NCBI RefSeq assembly: GCF_006715565.1
Contig: NZ_VFNL01000001.1
Coordinates: 2,976,001 to 3,040,000, forward strand
Origin: Microbacterium sp. SLBN-154
GTDB lineage: Bacteria; Actinomycetota; Actinomycetes; Actinomycetales; Microbacteriaceae
Length of the DNA: 64,000 nt
Direction: 5' to 3'
Shown here: positions 17,700 to 26,069 of the stretch, one piece after another
Layout of the letters: each line of letters begins with the position of its first letter
How positions within the stretch are numbered: position 1 is the stretch's first letter
The notes under the pieces: generated by a model
The model's input: only the letters and a program-made list of their open reading frames with translations
The model's database searches: none
Told to the model about the DNA's origin: nothing
Translations under genes and position numbers: made by a program

Positions 17700-18023
17700 T
17701 CAGTGGGCGGTGTCGGGGTCCGGCTCGCCGCCGCCCGCTCCCACCTGGTGCTCGACGGTCATCCCCTCGCGCACCCACGTCATGCAGGTGCGGGTCTGCG
17801 GCACCCCGTCGACCACCATGGTGCAGTCGAAGCACACCCCCATGCCGCAGAAGTAGCCGCGCGGGGCGCCGCCCTCGGTGACACGCAGGGCCAGCGCCTC
17901 GGCGGCCATGACGGCGGCGGCGACGCTCTCACCCTCGAAGGCGGTCACGGTCACGCCGTCGACGACGATGTCGACCGGGCGGCCCCGCTCCAGTCCGTGG
18001 CCGGGCAGCCGGCGGCCGCTCAC
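17700..18023 (-). CDS. HcnA-type (2Fe-2S)-binding dehydrogenase subunit
   Basis: A 107-residue ferredoxin-like protein with the plant-type 2Fe-2S ligands in CGMGVCFDC plus a downstream TRTC. This is the small subunit type of HcnABC, opine oxidase and D-hydroxyproline dehydrogenase, and corresponds to the N-terminal domain of sarcosine oxidase alpha. The GTG start at 18023 overlaps the stop of the DapA-like gene (GTGA). It is the last gene of the operon starting at 25129. Its partners should be the fused BC protein at 18990-21686, from which it is separated by the DapA-like gene. In the second locus this domain is fused to the B subunit instead. Confidence 0.86.
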   Translation of the reverse strand: MSGRRLPGHGLERGRPVDIVVDGVTVTAFEGESVAAAVMAAEALALRVTEGGAPRGYFCGMGVCFDCTMVVDGVPQTRTCMTWVREGMTVEHQVGAGGGEPDPDTAH

Positions 18024-18964
18024 GCGGTCACCCGATCCGGTGCGAGCAGGCCCTCCTCCTGGAGGATCGATCGCATCGTCCGAAGGTCGTCGGCGTCGGT
18101 GATGGGCAGCCGCGGTCGGCGCACGTGGCCTGCCGGCTGATCCAGCATGTGCATCAGGGCCTTCAGCTGCGCCTGGTACGAGCCGAACTGCCCCGCCCAG
18201 CCGCCGGGGAGCCACAGCTTCGGAAACAGCCGGTCGGATCGTTCGGCGTGTGCGCGCATCCGATCGACGTTTCCGGACCAGTGGTCCTCCCAGAACTGCG
18301 GATCCGGGCGACCGTAGAGCGAACCGCCGCCGACGGTGCCGTCTCCGCCCTCGCTGCGGAGCACGTCGACCCCTCGGGCCGACATGTAGGGACCGAAGAC
18401 GCGTACCCGATCGCGCACACGCCGCGACGTCTCGAAGAACTGATCGGCGTCCGGCGTGGAGTCCTTGATCGCCACGACGGAATCGACGTCGGCCAGACGG
18501 TCGGCCAGCTCCGTGCCGATGTCGATGCCGGTCCCGTGCGGCCAGTTGTAGACCACGACGGGAGCCCGCAGCGCCGCGCCGATCTCCTCGTACCAGGCGA
18601 CGACTTCGTTCGGGAAGAGCTTGATGTAGGGCGGGGGCGAGACCAGCACGCCGTCGACGCCGGCATCGATCGCGTGACGACCGAGGGCGAGGACGTTCGT
18701 GGCGGTGTTCGATGTGCATCCCACGAGGACGCTGAGCCGGCCTCCCGCAGCGGCGACGGCGGTCTCAGCGACCTGCCGGCGCTCGTCCTCACTCTGGGAG
18801 AACCACTCGCCGCAGGTGCCGTTCACGACCACGCCGTGCATGCCGCGGTCGGCGTACTGCTCGATCAGCGCGTGGAGCGTGGGCAGGTCGAGTTCGCCGG
18901 TCTCGGTGAAGGGGGTGACGACGGCGGGGTAATAGCCGGCCCAGTCGACATCGTCGCGATTCAT
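18020..18964 (-). CDS. DapA/NAL-superfamily lyase or deaminase (copy 1)
   Basis: A 314-residue TIM-barrel aldolase-family protein. It has NGTCGEWFSQSEDERRQV (the family's GTTGE position reads GTCGE), the tyrosine of VVYNWPHGTG near residue 138 and the Schiff-base lysine of VVAIKDSTPD near 166. Beyond dihydrodipicolinate synthase the family includes deaminases acting on pyrroline-carboxylates in hydroxyproline breakdown and various 2-keto acid aldolases. GAGGAG nine bases before ATG 18964 supports the start. It lies between the two parts of an HcnABC-type dehydrogenase, so it probably acts on that enzyme's product. The exact substrate is undetermined. Confidence 0.84.
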   Translation of the reverse strand: MNRDDVDWAGYYPAVVTPFTETGELDLPTLHALIEQYADRGMHGVVVNGTCGEWFSQSEDERRQVAETAVAAAGGRLSVLVGCTSNTATNVLALGRHAIDAGVDGVLVSPPPYIKLFPNEVVAWYEEIGAALRAPVVVYNWPHGTGIDIGTELADRLADVDSVVAIKDSTPDADQFFETSRRVRDRVRVFGPYMSARGVDVLRSEGGDGTVGGGSLYGRPDPQFWEDHWSGNVDRMRAHAERSDRLFPKLWLPGGWAGQFGSYQAQLKALMHMLDQPAGHVRRPRLPITDADDLRTMRSILQEEGLLAPDRVTA

Positions 18965-18989
18965 CAGGAAGTGCTCCTCAGGGTTGTTG

Positions 18990-21686
18990 TCATCGCGTCG
19001 GTGCCGAGGCGATGGTGCGGTCCAGTGAGAACCGGGTCGGGAATCGGGAGGCGGTGCGCGCGGGATCGACGATGGATTCGGCGACCTGGCGGGCGTAGAT
19101 CGGGGAGAAGGTGAAGCCGGTCGAGGCGACACAGGCGTGGTAGCCGGGCACCCGCTCGGACTCTCCCACGATCGGTGAGTAGTCGTCGGTGAAGGCGATG
19201 ACGCCCGACCACGTGCGCACGACCCGCACGTCCTCGAGCTGCGGGACGACGTCGAGGGCCACCCGGAGGTTGCCCGCAGCGCTGCGCCAGGTGGTCGGAT
19301 AGCGGCGCGGATAGCCCGTCGCCGGGCTCGGCCACCCGCCGCCGATGATGAACGACCCGTGATGGGTCTGCTTGAGGGTGAGCCGGCGGCCGATGTGCTG
19401 GATCATCGACGGCAGGAGGGGCCTGCGAGCCTCGGTGACGTTGACGTGCAGGCCCTCGCGCCTGATGGGGAAGTCCAGCCCCACCATCGCGCCGATCTCA
19501 CCCGCCCATCCGCCTGCGCAGTTGACGATGTGGCGCGCACGGATGACGCCGGCACTCGTCGTCACCCGGAAACGGTAGGACGAGTCGGACTCGTCGACCT
19601 CGATGGCGAACACCTCGGTGTCCACGCGGAAGCGCGCACCGTGCTCTCGTGCCCTCCGGGCGTACAGTGGCGCGACGATAAGCGGATTGGCATGACCTTC
19701 GAGGTCGCAGTAGGTCGCCCCGAGCACACGGTCGGAGAAGTACGGCGCGCGGGCGCGCAGCGCTGCACCTTCGAGCACCTCGGTGTGGATGCCCGCTTCC
19801 TCCTCGAGAAGGTGCTTCTCGTGCAGGAGGGTCAGCTGCTCCGGCGTCTCGGCGACCATCCAGCCGCCGGTCTGATGGAGCCCGACATCGGCGCCGAGCT
19901 CCTCGGAGAGAGACGTCCACAGCGCGTACGCCTCGACGCTCGCCCGCGCGTCGCTGAGCAGCCGCGACCGATCGGCCTCGGTGCCCTTGCCGGAGAGCTG
20001 ATGGATGGCGAGTTGGAAGTGGAAGCTGCCGGCATTGGTCCCGGATGCTTCACGGTTGAGCTGGCCGCGATCGAGCAGTTCCACCTCGACACCCTCGCGG
20101 GCGAGGTAGTAGGCGACCGCCGCCCCGGCGATGCCGCCGCCGATGACGAGGACGTCGGTGTCGGTCACAGGGTCGCGCGGCCGACGGGCGAGGTCGCCGG
20201 GAGCGAGGTCGGTGCGCTCGGGTTCGACGGGATCGTCCTCCCCCGCCTGGAACAGCCCCGGATCGGCCACGTCGGCATCGGCGATCGCACCGATCGGCAC
20301 GGGCCGCGCGGGCATCCGCGGGGTGGCCGGCAGCACCGTCGCCGGCGCCACACCCTTCTGCTCGGCGATCAGCGCAGCGATGTGCCGCCCGCACATCCGC
20401 CCCTGGCACGGCCCCATGCCCGCACGGGTGAGCGCCTTGACTGCACTGACGTCGGGTGCTTCGGCGACCGCGGCGCGGATCTCGCCTTCGCGGACGCCCT
20501 CGCAGCGGCAGACGACGGTGTCGTCCTCGGCGAGCCCGAAGATCCCCTCGCCCACGTGGTACATCCGGGTGGTCGCGCGGGTGAGCGCCCGCCGCCGGCT
20601 GATCCGGCGACGCAGGCCCGCGATCGCCGAGCTGTCGACGGATGGGGTGCCGACGTCCTGCGTCACGGCGAGCGCCGCGAGGCGCCCCTCGTCGGCGGCT
20701 ACGGCGGATCCTTCGACGCCCGCGCCGTCGCCGGCGACGTAGATGCCGGCGACATCGGTACGGCCGAGATCGTCGCGGTGCACGACGGGGCCGCCGAGAT
20801 CCTCGTCGATGTCGAAACGGCAGCCGACGAGTCGCAGGAGCTCAGCACTCGGGGTGAACCCGTAGCCGATGCAGAGGATGTCGGCCTCGATGCTCTCCTC
20901 GGTACCGGGGAGCACGCGCCACCGCTCGTCCACGCGCGCGTGGACGACGCGTTCGACCCGTCCTTCGCCTTCGGCGCGCACGACGATGCGCCGATACTTC
21001 AGCGGGATCCCGCGACGCAGCAGGGTCGCCTGGTACCGCGCGGCGTCGCCGAGCAGGCCGACGTTGCCCGGGGCGGCGGCGGCGATCCGGGCGAGGTCGG
21101 TGGCGGATGGTGCGGGCCCGGCCTCGAGTGCGGTGACGATGTTGGCGCCGTAGCCGGCCAGCTGCGCGGGGAAGGCGAGGGCGACCGGACCGGAGCCTGC
21201 GAACACCACCCGGTCTCCCGGGACGAAGGACTGCGTCTTGGCCAGGGTCTGCAGACCGCCGGCGGTGATGACACCGGGAAGATCCCAGCCGGGGAAGACG
21301 ACCGGACGGTCGTGCGCTCCCGTCGCGAGGATGACCGCTCGCGCCCGGAGCGGGACGACGGCGCCGTCTTCGGGGTGGACCATGGCCGTCCATCCCGTCT
21401 CGGACGGCTCGAGATCCACGACGCTGGAGCGAAGCCGCACCGTCGCCCCCGAGGCCTCGACCTCGTCAATGAGACTCCGACCCTGGCGGTACTGCTTCCC
21501 CATCTCGCGGGCGTTCACCACCCGCATCCCGGGACCCGGCTGCTTGTACACCTGCCCACCGAGGGTCGGACGCTCGTCGATCAGCACCGCATCCAGTCCG
21601 CGTGTCGCCGCGGTCGCGGCGGCGGCCATGCCGGCCGGACCGCCCCCGATGATCAGGACGTCGTGCACCTGCTCATCGACGGTCAT
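18990..21686 (-). CDS. Fused HcnB-HcnC type dehydrogenase (two FAD domains in one chain)
   Basis: An 898-residue fusion. Residues 1 to about 480 form an HcnB/OoxA-type oxidoreductase: GGGPAGMAAA for FAD, a second nucleotide-binding fold, and a C-terminal BFD-like 2Fe-2S domain with cysteines in VVCRCEG and GPCQGRMCG (about 390-435). After a proline- and aspartate-rich linker, residues from about 510 form a DadA/HcnC-type FAD amine oxidase (VLVIGGGIAGAAVAYYLA, later GGGWPSPATGYPRRYP). Known relatives oxidise glycine to cyanide, opines, or D-hydroxyproline with separate subunits; the single-chain BC form is unusual. The matching 2Fe-2S subunit is encoded two genes downstream. ATG 21686 lies three bases after the upstream lipoprotein stop. 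Substrate unknown. Confidence 0.87.
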   Translation of the reverse strand: MTVDEQVHDVLIIGGGPAGMAAAATAATRGLDAVLIDERPTLGGQVYKQPGPGMRVVNAREMGKQYRQGRSLIDEVEASGATVRLRSSVVDLEPSETGWTAMVHPEDGAVVPLRARAVILATGAHDRPVVFPGWDLPGVITAGGLQTLAKTQSFVPGDRVVFAGSGPVALAFPAQLAGYGANIVTALEAGPAPSATDLARIAAAAPGNVGLLGDAARYQATLLRRGIPLKYRRIVVRAEGEGRVERVVHARVDERWRVLPGTEESIEADILCIGYGFTPSAELLRLVGCRFDIDEDLGGPVVHRDDLGRTDVAGIYVAGDGAGVEGSAVAADEGRLAALAVTQDVGTPSVDSSAIAGLRRRISRRRALTRATTRMYHVGEGIFGLAEDDTVVCRCEGVREGEIRAAVAEAPDVSAVKALTRAGMGPCQGRMCGRHIAALIAEQKGVAPATVLPATPRMPARPVPIGAIADADVADPGLFQAGEDDPVEPERTDLAPGDLARRPRDPVTDTDVLVIGGGIAGAAVAYYLAREGVEVELLDRGQLNREASGTNAGSFHFQLAIHQLSGKGTEADRSRLLSDARASVEAYALWTSLSEELGADVGLHQTGGWMVAETPEQLTLLHEKHLLEEEAGIHTEVLEGAALRARAPYFSDRVLGATYCDLEGHANPLIVAPLYARRAREHGARFRVDTEVFAIEVDESDSSYRFRVTTSAGVIRARHIVNCAGGWAGEIGAMVGLDFPIRREGLHVNVTEARRPLLPSMIQHIGRRLTLKQTHHGSFIIGGGWPSPATGYPRRYPTTWRSAAGNLRVALDVVPQLEDVRVVRTWSGVIAFTDDYSPIVGESERVPGYHACVASTGFTFSPIYARQVAESIVDPARTASRFPTRFSLDRTIASAPTR

Positions 21687-21689
21687 CGA

Positions 21690-22550
21690 TCAGCAGCCTC
21701 CGGGCATCTCGGGCATGGTCGGGGCCATCCACTTCGTGTACAGCTCCTCGAGGGTGCCGTCCTCCTGAGCCTGGCACAGGAATGCATCGAGCTGGTCGAC
21801 CAGAGCGCCATTGTCCTTCTGCACGCCCCACGCGCCGTAGTAGAGGCTGAGGGGCTCGTCCAGGTCGAGCGCGGTGAGCTGGTCGGGGTTGGACCGATCG
21901 AACTCGGCGAGGATGTAGTCCTCCACGACCACCGCGTCCGCTCGTCCGGTGGCGACTTCGAGAAGCGCCGCGTTCTGGTCGGGGAAGCCGGCAACGGTCG
22001 CATTGGGGAAGGTGTCGCGCACGAGCTGCTCGCCGGTCGAGCCCTGGAGCGCGGTGATGACGACACCTTCCTGGTTGTAGTCCTCGAGCGTCGACCCGAG
22101 CTCCTCGCCGGGCTGAACGCCCAGGATGGTGGCGTAGGGGACATAGCCGCGGCTGAAGTCGATGACCTCTTTGCGCTCGTCGGTGGCGCCGAGGCCCACC
22201 GACACCATGTCGAACTGCCGGGACTGCAGACCCGGGATCAGACCGTTGAAGTCGAGGTTCTGGATGTCCAGTTCCACACCGAGCTCGTCGGCGAGCGCGT
22301 TGAGGAGATCGACGTCGTAGCCCGAGGGGGTATCGCCCTCGAGGAACATCTGCGGCTTGTACTGGAGGTTCATTCCGACCACCAGGGTTCCCGGGGTCAT
22401 GAGGCCGATGTCATCCGCCGGAGCCTCACCGCCGGAATCCGCGTCGGCGCCCGCGTTACCTCCGCCGCAGGCGGAGAGCACCAGTGCTGCCGCCGCCAGG
22501 GCGGTGATGACGGGAAGGCGCAGCGCCTTCCGGCTGAATCGTGTGTTCAC
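21690..22550 (-). CDS. Polar amino-acid ABC transporter substrate-binding lipoprotein (locus 1)
   Basis: A 286-residue SBP_bac_3 protein. Signal peptide with lipobox LSAC near residue 28, then VVGMNLQYKPQMF, GYDVDLLNALADELGV and LDFNGLIPGLQSRQFDMV, as in GlnH/HisJ-type binding proteins. It would be anchored outside the membrane and deliver an amino-acid-like ligand to the permease encoded upstream in the same operon. GTG 22550 is chosen with GGAAA seven bases before; a TTG at 22562 would add four residues. It is followed within three bases by the fused dehydrogenase, tying the imported ligand to that enzyme. Confidence 0.88.
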   Translation of the reverse strand: MNTRFSRKALRLPVITALAAAALVLSACGGGNAGADADSGGEAPADDIGLMTPGTLVVGMNLQYKPQMFLEGDTPSGYDVDLLNALADELGVELDIQNLDFNGLIPGLQSRQFDMVSVGLGATDERKEVIDFSRGYVPYATILGVQPGEELGSTLEDYNQEGVVITALQGSTGEQLVRDTFPNATVAGFPDQNAALLEVATGRADAVVVEDYILAEFDRSNPDQLTALDLDEPLSLYYGAWGVQKDNGALVDQLDAFLCQAQEDGTLEELYTKWMAPTMPEMPGGC

Positions 22551-22602
22551 AACGGTTTCCAATCGTTCGGATGGGTGGGAGTGCTCGAAGGGTCGAGAGG
22601 GA

Positions 22603-23382
22603 TCATTTGGGGGTGGCGATGACCCCGGTGCCGGGCGTGACGGCCTTCACCCGTGCCGCCAGCGCCTCGATACGTCGCCGCTGGCGGGCTCGCAGGGCAC
22701 GGCCGAGGACCCCGAGGGGCGGGCGGACGTACGTGCTCTCGATGAGGCGGAACACCAGATCGATGGCGAAAGCGGCGAGGACGTAGATCACGGCAGCGGC
22801 GGTGTACAGCACGAACGGCTGGAAACTCGTCGCGACGAGGTTCTGGGTCACCCGCACGACCTCGAGCAACCCGATGACGGTGAAGGTCGAGGTGTCCTTG
22901 ACCATGCCGATGAACATGCTGCCGATGTTCGGCAGGGCGATCTTCACCGCCTGCGGGAGCGTGACGGAGAAGAAGATCTGGATCGACCGCATTCCCAGCG
23001 CCCAACCGGCCTCGGTGTGGCCGCTCGGCACCGCCTGGAGAGCGGAACGGAAGATCTCGGCGAAGAAGGCGCTGTAGAGCAGCGAGAGGGCGATCACTCC
23101 GGCCTCGAAGACCGAGAATCGCACTCCGAGCAGCAGGGCCAGTCCGAAGTACACCCAGATCACGCTCACGAGCGCCGGTACGCCGCGGAAGATGTTGATG
23201 TAGGCCAGGGCGATCCAGGAGAACGGCTTCGGCGCGGAGCGGAGCACCGCGAGCAGGAGACCGAAGACGAGCGAGATGGCCAGGCCCACGATCGCCACGG
23301 CGAATGCGGTCCACAGGCCGGCGAGGAGCGCCTCGCGGTTCTCCCAGATGAGGCTCCAGTCGTAGTCGGTGATCGACATCAC
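22603..23382 (-). CDS. Amino-acid ABC transporter permease (locus 1)
   Basis: A 259-residue HisM/GlnP-type permease with about five membrane segments and the coupling-loop region AGWALGMRSIQIFFSVTLPQAV. The basic C-terminal tail (RARQRRRIEALAARVKAV) is longer than usual. GTG 23382 overlaps the ATPase stop; the next codon is ATG, so translation may start at either. It works with the ATPase encoded before it and the lipoprotein after it. A single permease gene implies a homodimeric channel. Confidence 0.88.
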   Translation of the reverse strand: MMSITDYDWSLIWENREALLAGLWTAFAVAIVGLAISLVFGLLLAVLRSAPKPFSWIALAYINIFRGVPALVSVIWVYFGLALLLGVRFSVFEAGVIALSLLYSAFFAEIFRSALQAVPSGHTEAGWALGMRSIQIFFSVTLPQAVKIALPNIGSMFIGMVKDTSTFTVIGLLEVVRVTQNLVATSFQPFVLYTAAAVIYVLAAFAIDLVFRLIESTYVRPPLGVLGRALRARQRRRIEALAARVKAVTPGTGVIATPK

Positions 23383-24170
23383 ATCACCGCCCGAAGGAAC
23401 TCGCGGGCGCGCTCGCTGCGGCAGTTGTCGTAGAACCCGCGCGGTCCGGTCTCCACGATCCGCCCATCCTCCATGAAGACGTTGAGATCCCCGATCTCGC
23501 GGGCGAATCCGAGCTCGTGGGTGACGACGACCATCGTCATCCCGGTCTCGGCGACTTCTCTCATCGTCTTCAGCACCTCACCCACCAGTTCCGGGTCGAG
23601 GGCCGACGTGGGTTCGTCGAACAGCATGACCTCCGGGTCCAGGGCGAGCGCGCGAGCGATGGCGACGCGCTGCTGCTGTCCGCCGCTGAGCTCAGCCGGG
23701 TAGTTCGCCGCGCGGTCGATCAGGCCCACTCGGCGCAGCGTCACGGCCGCCTTCTCGCGCGCCGCCGACCGACTCATCCCCCGCACCTTCCGCAGTGGCA
23801 GGGCCACGTTGTCGAGGGCGCACAGGTGAGGGAACAGATTGAACTGCTGGAAGACCATTCCCACCCGGCGGCGCAGCGCCAAGCGGCCGCCGCGCGGTGC
23901 CCGGTCGCCGGCGAGCCCAGGGCCGAACTCGACCCCGTCGACCTTGAGAGAACCCGAATCGGGGTCGGCGAGCAGGTTGATGCTGCGCAGGACCGTCGAC
24001 TTGCCCGACCCGGACGGGCCGAACAGCACGACGTGCTGACCCCGCTCGATCGTGAGGTCGATGTCGAACAGCACCTGCGTCTTGCCGAAGGATTTGTTGA
24101 TCTTCTGGAGTTGGATGATCGGGAGAGCGTGCGACGTGACCTCGTCCACCGTGGCTGTGCGCGTGCTCAC
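23379..24170 (-). CDS. Amino-acid ABC transporter ATP-binding protein (locus 1)
   Basis: A 263-residue ATPase of the polar amino-acid class: Walker [11 protein letters not shown]-loop in VFQQFNLFPHL, signature LSGGQQQR, Walker [15 protein letters not shown] and switch histidine in VVVTHELGFA. The GTG start at 24170 overlaps the stop of the VOC gene (GTGA). It is the second gene of the seven-gene operon controlled from 25162-25195. Confidence 0.9.
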   Translation of the reverse strand: MSTRTATVDEVTSHALPIIQLQKINKSFGKTQVLFDIDLTIERGQHVVLFGPSGSGKSTVLRSINLLADPDSGSLKVDGVEFGPGLAGDRAPRGGRLALRRRVGMVFQQFNLFPHLCALDNVALPLRKVRGMSRSAAREKAAVTLRRVGLIDRAANYPAELSGGQQQRVAIARALALDPEVMLFDEPTSALDPELVGEVLKTMREVAETGMTMVVVTHELGFAREIGDLNVFMEDGRIVETGPRGFYDNCRSERAREFLRAVM

Positions 24171-25129
24171 GCCCGCACCTCCGTGACCGACACGTAGAGG
24201 TCGTCCGGGTCGCGGAAGTAGGCGTAGCGCCACGAGCGATGGTCATCGAGGGCGATCTCCGCGGGTTCGCCGACGAGCTCGACGCCGATCGATCCGAGAT
24301 GGTCGACGGCGAGGTCGAGGTTGCGCGCACCGATCGCGAATTCGAAGGTGCCGAGGTGCCCCCACTCCCCCCGCATGTCCGGACCGGCGGGGGTCTGCTC
24401 GACGGGCTCGAGCGAGCCGCCGTGCGGGCTCATCAGCATCATCATCCGCTGGCTGGGCGGCTGGCGGCCGACGTCGAGGAACCACTGATTCATCGGCTCG
24501 TTGATGCCGGCCATGTCGAAGAGCTTCGCGGTGAAGCCGAGCTTGCGGTAGAACTCCTCGGTCCGGTCGGCGCTGCCGACGCCGAAGGCGACGTGATTGA
24601 CCCCTTGGGGGCCGTCGGGGTAGGGCCAGCCCGCTTCGAGGGATCGCCACTCGATGAACTCGAGTTTGGCCCCGTCGGGGTCTTCGACGTACGACAGGCC
24701 GCAGTGGGTGTCGTAGGGCTCGAGGACCTGGTCGTTCGGCTCCATCAGGACGCGGTGCCCCGCGGCCACGAGCTTGTCGTGGAACTCCTCGTAGGACTGG
24801 ACGTGGATGCAGACCTCGCAGATGCCCGGCTCGCCATACGCGAATCCATCCGGAAGCGGGGGCTGGGGGCGGTCGAGGATCTGGACCAGCTTGATCCCCG
24901 ATCGACCCAGCACGGTCGGCTGGCTCGAGCGCAGATAGGCCACGCGCGCGCGTGTGCTCGCGTGCCCGGTGAGAGGAGACATCCCGGGGAGCTCGCCGGT
25001 GTAGTCGAAGGCCACGTCGATGAAGCCGAGCTGGGCGTAGAAGGCCAGCGACGCCGCCATGTCGGAGACCCCGACCCCGATGTGGTCGACCCCCAGCAGC
25101 GTTCCGAATCGGAAATCTGTCCCGTGCAT
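24167..25129 (-). CDS. Two-domain VOC (glyoxalase/extradiol dioxygenase-like) protein
   Basis: A 320-residue protein with two VOC modules (GVDHIGVGVSDMAASLAFYAQLGF at about residues 12-35, and VNHVAFGVGSADRTEEFYRKLGF at about 185). Histidine and glutamate at the usual positions suggest a metal site, with the second module also showing LEFIEWRSLEAG-like linker residues before it. Such proteins act as dioxygenases, epimerases or glyoxalases. ATG 25129 follows GGGGAAGAAGAG. It is the first gene of the transporter/HcnBC/DapA operon, so it probably modifies the imported compound or a product, for example as an epimerase. This role is inference. Confidence 0.8.
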   Translation of the reverse strand: MHGTDFRFGTLLGVDHIGVGVSDMAASLAFYAQLGFIDVAFDYTGELPGMSPLTGHASTRARVAYLRSSQPTVLGRSGIKLVQILDRPQPPLPDGFAYGEPGICEVCIHVQSYEEFHDKLVAAGHRVLMEPNDQVLEPYDTHCGLSYVEDPDGAKLEFIEWRSLEAGWPYPDGPQGVNHVAFGVGSADRTEEFYRKLGFTAKLFDMAGINEPMNQWFLDVGRQPPSQRMMMLMSPHGGSLEPVEQTPAGPDMRGEWGHLGTFEFAIGARNLDLAVDHLGSIGVELVGEPAEIALDDHRSWRYAYFRDPDDLYVSVTEVRA

Positions 25130-25161
25130 CTCTTCTTCCCCGACTGTCGTTGTGGAGTGAT

Positions 25162-25195
25162 GTTTGCACAACGAACACTTGTCCGCAATACGCAC
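25162..25195. promoter_or_regulatory. Tandem 15-bp operator pair B
   Basis: GTTTGCACAACGAAC (25162-25176) and GTCCGCAATACGCAC (25181-25195), four bases apart. It lies on the side of the divergent region next to the minus-strand VOC/transporter/dehydrogenase operon. It is the same arrangement as pair A. Confidence 0.7.
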
Positions 25196-25201
25196 AGAAC
25201 T

Positions 25202-25235
25202 GTTCGGATTGCGATACTTCGTTCGCATAACGTAC
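25202..25235. promoter_or_regulatory. Tandem 15-bp operator pair C
   Basis: GTTCGGATTGCGATA (25202-25216, weaker) and GTTCGCATAACGTAC (25221-25235), four bases apart. This pair lies on the side next to the plus-strand SDR operon. Pairs B and C share one 135-bp divergent region, with 6 bp between them, giving four elements in a row. Confidence 0.7.
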
Positions 25236-25264
25236 GTTACTGACAACGAAACAAAGGCAGACAG

Positions 25265-26062
25265 GTGGCACAGGACGATCTCTCCTCCGGCGCATCGCCC
25301 GCAGCGGCGATGGCGCCGACCTTGCTTTCCGGCCGCCGATTCCTCGTGACGGGCGGAGCGCGTGGCCTGGGCGCCGCCGTGGTCGAGGCGTTGGCGGCGG
25401 CGGGCGCCACCGGTGCGGTCGTCGATCTGCTCGCCCCGGAACCAGACGTCGTCTCCACCTGGCCCTCAGCGCAGGCCGACCTGACCGACGAGCGCGGGAC
25501 GCGTGAGGCGATCCGGGCCCTCGCCGAGGAATGCGGACCCTTCGACGGTCTCGTCGCCGCCGCGGGGATCGTCCCGTCCTGGCACACCCCCGATCAGGTG
25601 GATCTGAAGGACTTCGACCGGGTGATGGCCGTCAACGTCACAGGCGTCGTCACCACGATCGCCGCGGTCTCGCCCGACATGCCGCCGGGATCGACGATCG
25701 TCGCGATCGGATCCCTCAACTCCTGGCGCGGCGATCCCCACCTGCTGTCCTATGTTGCGAGCAAGCACGCCGTGCTGGGCGTCGTGCGGTCGGCGGCGAT
25801 GGCGCTCGGCCCCCGCGGCATCAGAGTCAATGCGATCGCACCCGGCCCCGTGGCCACCGCCGCCCTCCTCTCCCGCGTCGACGGCCGCGCGGCGACCACG
25901 GGCCTCTCCCGCACCGAGGCGCTGGCCAAGGCGGCGGAGCTGACCGCGCTGGGTCGGCTCGCAGAGGAGCAGGATGTCGCTGACGCGGCCGTCTTCCTCT
26001 CTTCCCCGCTCTCGCGGGCCATCACGGGGCACCTCCTCCCCGTCGACGGCGGAATGCTCTGA
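25265..26062 (+). CDS. Short-chain dehydrogenase/reductase (SDR 1)
   Basis: A 265-residue classical SDR: cofactor motif TGGARGLGAA near residue 28, AAAGI in the middle, catalytic serine in IGSLNS and YVASK near residue 162, with the C-terminus GHLLPVDGGML. It oxidises or reduces a hydroxyl/keto group with NAD(P)H. GTG 25265 follows AAAGG at seven bases. It is first in a four-gene plus-strand operon (two SDRs, a 3-hydroxyacyl-CoA-dehydrogenase-like protein, an HpcH aldolase) under operator pair C. Substrate unknown. Confidence 0.85.
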   Translation: MAQDDLSSGASPAAAMAPTLLSGRRFLVTGGARGLGAAVVEALAAAGATGAVVDLLAPEPDVVSTWPSAQADLTDERGTREAIRALAEECGPFDGLVAAAGIVPSWHTPDQVDLKDFDRVMAVNVTGVVTTIAAVSPDMPPGSTIVAIGSLNSWRGDPHLLSYVASKHAVLGVVRSAAMALGPRGIRVNAIAPGPVATAALLSRVDGRAATTGLSRTEALAKAAELTALGRLAEEQDVADAAVFLSSPLSRAITGHLLPVDGGML

Positions 26063-26069
26063 GAACGCC

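Noticed and set aside
19359..22622. A 1087-codon plus-strand open frame
   Set aside because: It lies opposite the fused dehydrogenase and the lipoprotein, and its translation is low-complexity (rich in G, D, H, R) as expected for antisense of GC-rich genes.
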